Assembly: GCF_006542335.1 (NCBI RefSeq)
Contig: NZ_CP032485.1
Span: 157,501-221,500, forward strand
From: Neokomagataea tanensis
GTDB lineage: Bacteria > Pseudomonadota > Alphaproteobacteria > Acetobacterales > Acetobacteraceae
Direction of reading: 5' to 3'
DNA: 64,000 nucleotides
In this document: piece by piece, positions 60,870 to 64,000 of the stretch
Layout: the number at the start of each line of letters is the position of its first letter
How positions within the stretch are numbered: the first letter of the stretch is position 1
Program-made: the position numbers and the translations under genes
Notes under the pieces: model-generated
The model's database searches: none
What the model was told of the DNA's origin: nothing
Seen by the model: only the letters and a program-made list of their open reading frames with translations

Positions 60870-62329
60870 TGAGCCAACCCTGCAAGCGATAGCCCAAACG
60901 ATCTCAGCGCTAATGGAAGCGACGCTGCATCTGTCCCTTTTAAAGCGCGCCCTAACGCAGGCATCAGTGGCATGACAGGGTCCCTCAAATGAACAGCGTC
61001 AATAATTCCGTCTTTCAAACGAACCCACGCCCAGATGTCACCACGGGCCCCCTCGGCCGTGCCCACACCCTCTCTTGTGATAGTACCGGGCACTGGAGGA
61101 TGCGGGTAATTAGCCTCCCCCAAACCAAAACTGCCGAGTATCCGCTCAAGCAAACGCAACGCATCAAAAATTTCAGTCATACGGGTTGTCTGACGGGCCT
61201 TCGCATCTCCTGCGCTGGAGCCAGTTGACCTGAGCGCGTCCAAACGCATTCCATTTTCGGCGCGCCGCAAATCAAGGCTGCGCCCACTACTGCGCCCTAC
61301 CGGCCCTCCAATAGCATATTCTTTGGCTGCTTCAGTCGAAACGGGTGCCACGCCAGCCAAACGTGGGGCGTAAACATCAACAAGTAACGCTAATTTAGCG
61401 AGACGCGGCTTCATGACATCCAGCACAGCCTGTGCGAGCGGCACTACCTCCAATCCCTTACGATAGCCTTCTTTTTGCACACAGTCCGTCAAACGCCGCG
61501 TGGCCCCATGCGCAGCGCAAACTTCAGCAAGTGCCTCACGCGCATGCGCGCAATGCGTGGCCAACAGCCCCGCATCCATGGCCTGCGCCGTCTGCATCAC
61601 ATCGTGCAAATGCACAGATACACGCTCAATTTCCAACAGTACCATCCAGCCATCCCGAATGGCAGGCTCGATGCTGCGCCCTTCCGCATGCACAAGCGCA
61701 CGAGCCAGTGCGAGGGGGTAGGCTACATATCCGCCAGCAGAGATTCTTGAGACAACAGAAAAAGCATCCTCGGGCGTACGCCCGATTATTTCTCCAATAA
61801 CCCCGCGATGCCCCAATCCGGCTTCACATTTTTCCAGCTCCACACCACCATTGGCTTCGTCCAGAACAACACCGAAGACACTCGTCAAACCATTTCCGTC
61901 AATCCACAACCGCTTATTGATTGTAGACCCTGCAATATGCCCACTGCCGGGGCCGGGCCGCTCGGCTAAAGGCCATGTTACATCCCATGAACCACCGTCT
62001 AAGGCTGACCGCCCATCCCCCGGCACATCCATTGCTTCCACGCCGTAAAGGTCAAAGGCCACGCGCTCGCCCCATTCTGCCATGCCGTAACGCAAAGAAG
62101 GACCAACATAGCGTTTTTCCTCAACGGGTACGCTCACCAGAAGTGGCTGGTCTCCCTCCAGCAGCATTGCATAAGCGCGGTGTTCGTCCGCCCAGAAGGA
62201 GACAAGAGGCAGACCGCTCTCTGGCATATGCCACAAACGGCTCCAAGTGGCGCTATCAACTGAAAAATGCCTGTGCGCCTGAAGCTCCCCCTCACGCACC
62301 AACCGCCCCATTTGCGTTAATGGTATCAT
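60866..62329 (-). CDS. HyfG/NuoCD-like large subunit lacking Ni-Fe ligands
   Basis: 487 residues from the ATG at 62329, which overlaps the upstream stop (ATGA). Residues about 1-130 are the NuoC-like part ('VSVPVEEKRYVGPSLRYGMA'); the rest is the NuoD/hydrogenase large subunit ('EAGLGHRGVIGEIIGRTPED', 'ALARALVHAEGRSIEPAIRD'). Where hydrogenases have RxCGxC the protein reads RISAGG, and where they have DPCxxC it reads DPVMPL. None of the four Ni-Fe cysteines is kept, so it should not be a hydrogenase. This fits the energy-converting hydrogenase-related (Ehr) group. Confidence 0.85.
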   Translation of the reverse strand: MIPLTQMGRLVREGELQAHRHFSVDSATWSRLWHMPESGLPLVSFWADEHRAYAMLLEGDQPLLVSVPVEEKRYVGPSLRYGMAEWGERVAFDLYGVEAMDVPGDGRSALDGGSWDVTWPLAERPGPGSGHIAGSTINKRLWIDGNGLTSVFGVVLDEANGGVELEKCEAGLGHRGVIGEIIGRTPEDAFSVVSRISAGGYVAYPLALARALVHAEGRSIEPAIRDGWMVLLEIERVSVHLHDVMQTAQAMDAGLLATHCAHAREALAEVCAAHGATRRLTDCVQKEGYRKGLEVVPLAQAVLDVMKPRLAKLALLVDVYAPRLAGVAPVSTEAAKEYAIGGPVGRSSGRSLDLRRAENGMRLDALRSTGSSAGDAKARQTTRMTEIFDALRLLERILGSFGLGEANYPHPPVPGTITREGVGTAEGARGDIWAWVRLKDGIIDAVHLRDPVMPLMPALGRALKGTDAASLPLALRSFGLSLAGLAQ

Positions 62330-63462
62330 GGTCTCCACACCGGCTCAGGATGCCATTGCAATAGCAGAGCACTCGCCAGCCCCATAGCCAAAACCCCAAT
62401 ATCAAACCGGCTCATAGCCAATCCTGCTCGGTGATAGTCTTTCCGTATTCGTAATAATGCAGGTAGCCACACAACAAAGAGCGCAACGCTCCAACTCAAG
62501 GGCAAAGCAAGGCCAAGCGCTAAAAAAGCTACGAAAACAGGAGACGGCGGCGCCCCTGCCCCTAACAGCAAAAGATATTCATTGTTAATCCAACGCGGTC
62601 CTGCAGCAAGCAGAAGCGCTGAAAAGCACAACAAAACAACAGCGTTCCCTGTACCAAAAGCCGCAGCGATTGCAGCCAACCCGACAAGGCCGCTTAACAA
62701 CCCAATGGGTGTCTTCTGCCGGCGCGAACTCATCATTAAAAGCGTGACGAAACCCGCTGCGAGGATAATTTCTCGTACTAATGGTGCGGTATTTAATCTC
62801 CAGATTAATACGATTGCGGCGAAACGCAAAGCAACCTCTAGTAGATTTTCAGCAGTGTCCTCGTGCTCCTCAGGGACTGGGGATGGCCCCAACCCTGCCA
62901 TCATTCCCAACCCCGCCGCGAGGAAAACTCCACCCAGCACGCTTCCGCCACCTAGCCCTGTTTCCGTCCCTACACCTGCTTGACGCCCCAGGGCCAGCCA
63001 CGCCGCCCCCAGAGCCGCCACTACCACACCTGCGAGGCGACTTCGGGTCATATCCCACACAAAAGATGCCCGTTGCGCCCTGCTTGCTGCACGCCATGCT
63101 GATAGAACAAGGCCGGTACCGCACAGAGCGGTGACTGCAAAAACATCGCGTATATTCAAGGCCTGTAAGGCACAGCCAACGACCGCAAAAGAAAAAACCA
63201 TCCCTTTGCCGACGTAATGATCATCCCCAGCGCGCAGCACAAGCAAAGGAACGAAACTCACAAGGCAAGAGCAGCCTGCTGCTAGCGGATCATTCCCGGG
63301 CAGTAACCACACGGCAAACGGCGTCAAGACCCCACCTGCAACAGCAAAGGTCATTGCCGTGCTGATCTGTCGTGAAGCAGGCGTCAAATACAAGAGAAAT
63401 GCAGCCAACCACGGCCATAATGTTACCGCGAAAAGAAGACTGGCTGGCCCTGCATTAATCAT
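62326..63462 (-). CDS. HyfF/NuoL-like membrane subunit, reduced
   Basis: 378 residues against about 480-530 for HyfF. About ten hydrophobic segments. The region matching the pump helix of antiporter-type subunits (TKAGL.PLH.WLPDAH) reads GMMAGLGPSPVPEEHED, so the conserved Lys is Met and the Trp-Leu-Pro-Asp-Ala-His segment is lost. The neighbouring ATGA overlaps on both sides place it in one operon. It is an inner-membrane protein that probably cannot pump protons in the normal way. Confidence 0.72.
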   Translation of the reverse strand: MINAGPASLLFAVTLWPWLAAFLLYLTPASRQISTAMTFAVAGGVLTPFAVWLLPGNDPLAAGCSCLVSFVPLLVLRAGDDHYVGKGMVFSFAVVGCALQALNIRDVFAVTALCGTGLVLSAWRAASRAQRASFVWDMTRSRLAGVVVAALGAAWLALGRQAGVGTETGLGGGSVLGGVFLAAGLGMMAGLGPSPVPEEHEDTAENLLEVALRFAAIVLIWRLNTAPLVREIILAAGFVTLLMMSSRRQKTPIGLLSGLVGLAAIAAAFGTGNAVVLLCFSALLLAAGPRWINNEYLLLLGAGAPPSPVFVAFLALGLALPLSWSVALFVVWLPALLRIRKDYHRAGLAMSRFDIGVLAMGLASALLLQWHPEPVWRP

Positions 63463-63986
63463 ACCAAGTCCCCTTCAACACGCCGCCATGCCAAACGCGG
63501 CAACAGGACAAGGCCGAACACAAAAAACACAACAGACAACGCAATACTGGCGACCAGGAAAAACCACGAGTGAAGCACACATGCCAGAACAAGTAAGCCA
63601 CATGCTGCACGTATGAAGCCCGAGAATTGCACAAGAACGGGCCCGCTTACTGCCCCGCATAACCCAGTCAAAACCACCCCTGTTGCCAAGGTTGCCGCCA
63701 AACCAAGCGTGGCACCACTCAACCCCAATGCCAGCAACAAAACCATTGCACCGATGATGGGCCAAATAGCCTCACGCTCAGGCCTGTGCGGGGCAAATTG
63801 TTGCAACCATCGCCAAGTTCCTATGGACAACACCAAAAGAGCCGCAGCAGTTGTGAGCCACAATAAACCGCTGCTCACAGTCCCGCCGCTCAAGGCGCAT
63901 AAAACACCGTAAAACGGCAAGCTACGTCCATCACGCCCAATACTTGCGAGCCCAAGAAGCAATAATATCCCGAAACAGAGGATCAC
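63459..63986 (-). CDS. HyfE-like membrane protein of the hydrogenase-related complex
   Basis: 175 residues from a GTG at 63986 with AAGGG seven bases ahead; GTGA suggests it overlaps the stop of a further gene beyond the window. HyfE usually has about 216 residues. Six or so hydrophobic segments ('LWLTTAAALLVLSIGTWRWL', 'WPIIGAMVLLLALGLSGATL', 'WFFLVASIALSVVFFVFGLV'). The assignment rests on position and composition more than on motifs. It overlaps the HyfF-like gene by four bases (ATGA). The window edge cuts the rest of the operon. Confidence 0.62.
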   Translation of the reverse strand: MILCFGILLLLGLASIGRDGRSLPFYGVLCALSGGTVSSGLLWLTTAAALLVLSIGTWRWLQQFAPHRPEREAIWPIIGAMVLLLALGLSGATLGLAATLATGVVLTGLCGAVSGPVLVQFSGFIRAACGLLVLACVLHSWFFLVASIALSVVFFVFGLVLLPRLAWRRVEGDLV

Positions 63987-64000
63987 GTCGCAGCCCTTCC

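Noticed and set aside
60866..62329. active [NiFe] hydrogenase
   Set aside because: All four metal-binding cysteines of the large subunit are replaced.

Overview
The window looks like chromosomal DNA of an acetic acid bacterium (Acetobacteraceae, Alphaproteobacteria), most likely Gluconobacter or a close relative. The evidence is a membrane-bound PQQ glucose dehydrogenase, a cyanide-insensitive bd-type oxidase (CioAB), a ROK kinase of the fructokinase type, an alphaproteobacterial zapA-6S RNA pair and moderate GC. Gene density is high and most of the window is ordinary core genome. No insertion sequence, CRISPR array, tRNA or rRNA was seen.

Layout. 1-1.8 kb: 6S RNA, zapA and a coiled-coil partner, then a small unknown gene with a divergent ThiE-like gene. 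1.8-3.0 kb: two small lipoproteins. 3.1-6.9 kb: an EF-P modification island (epmA, epmB, efp) and an inositol monophosphatase. 7-9.8 kb: an OmpA/MotA-like/MotB-like trio that resembles a non-flagellar proton-driven motor. 10-18.2 kb: lepA, two glycosyltransferase-like genes, a heme oxygenase, an AsmA protein and a purine permease that starts with TTG behind a riboswitch-like leader. 18.2-19.1 kb: a phage-like lysis pair (XhlA-like protein and lysozyme-like enzyme). 19.2-23.5 kb: tusA, then xseB-ispA-dxs-tlyA, which feeds isoprenoid synthesis. 23.6-27.8 kb: a probably Fur-controlled siderophore operon (TonB receptor, DUF3649, PepSY, DUF3325). 27.9-38.8 kb: rlmN, argG, FKBP, tdk, cytochrome c, trpS, lpxB, pheT, pheS, rplT, rpmI. 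39.1-41.5 kb: PQQ glucose dehydrogenase. 41.6-48.2 kb: small secreted proteins, SufE, two overlapping histidine kinases and a zinc-ribbon protein. 48.4-52.7 kb: ftsE-ftsX-ydcF-plsC and a DUF2125 protein. 52.9-55.6 kb: cioA-cioB plus a 51-residue third subunit. 56.2-60.3 kb: gloB, a frameshifted methyltransferase, psd-pssA and a ROK kinase. 60.4-64 kb: the start of an operon for a complex related to energy-converting hydrogenases.

How the genes work together. Glucose dehydrogenase passes electrons to ubiquinone and CioAB oxidises ubiquinol, giving the rapid periplasmic oxidation typical of these bacteria. psd/pssA, plsC, lpxB and AsmA act in envelope lipid synthesis or transport. EpmA and EpmB modify EF-P. 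The most unusual items are the hydrogenase-like complex, whose Ni-Fe cysteines and pump lysine appear to be missing, the riboswitch-like leader of the purine permease, a methyltransferase apparently broken by one base in a C7 tract, and a phage-type lysis pair behind an intrinsic terminator.
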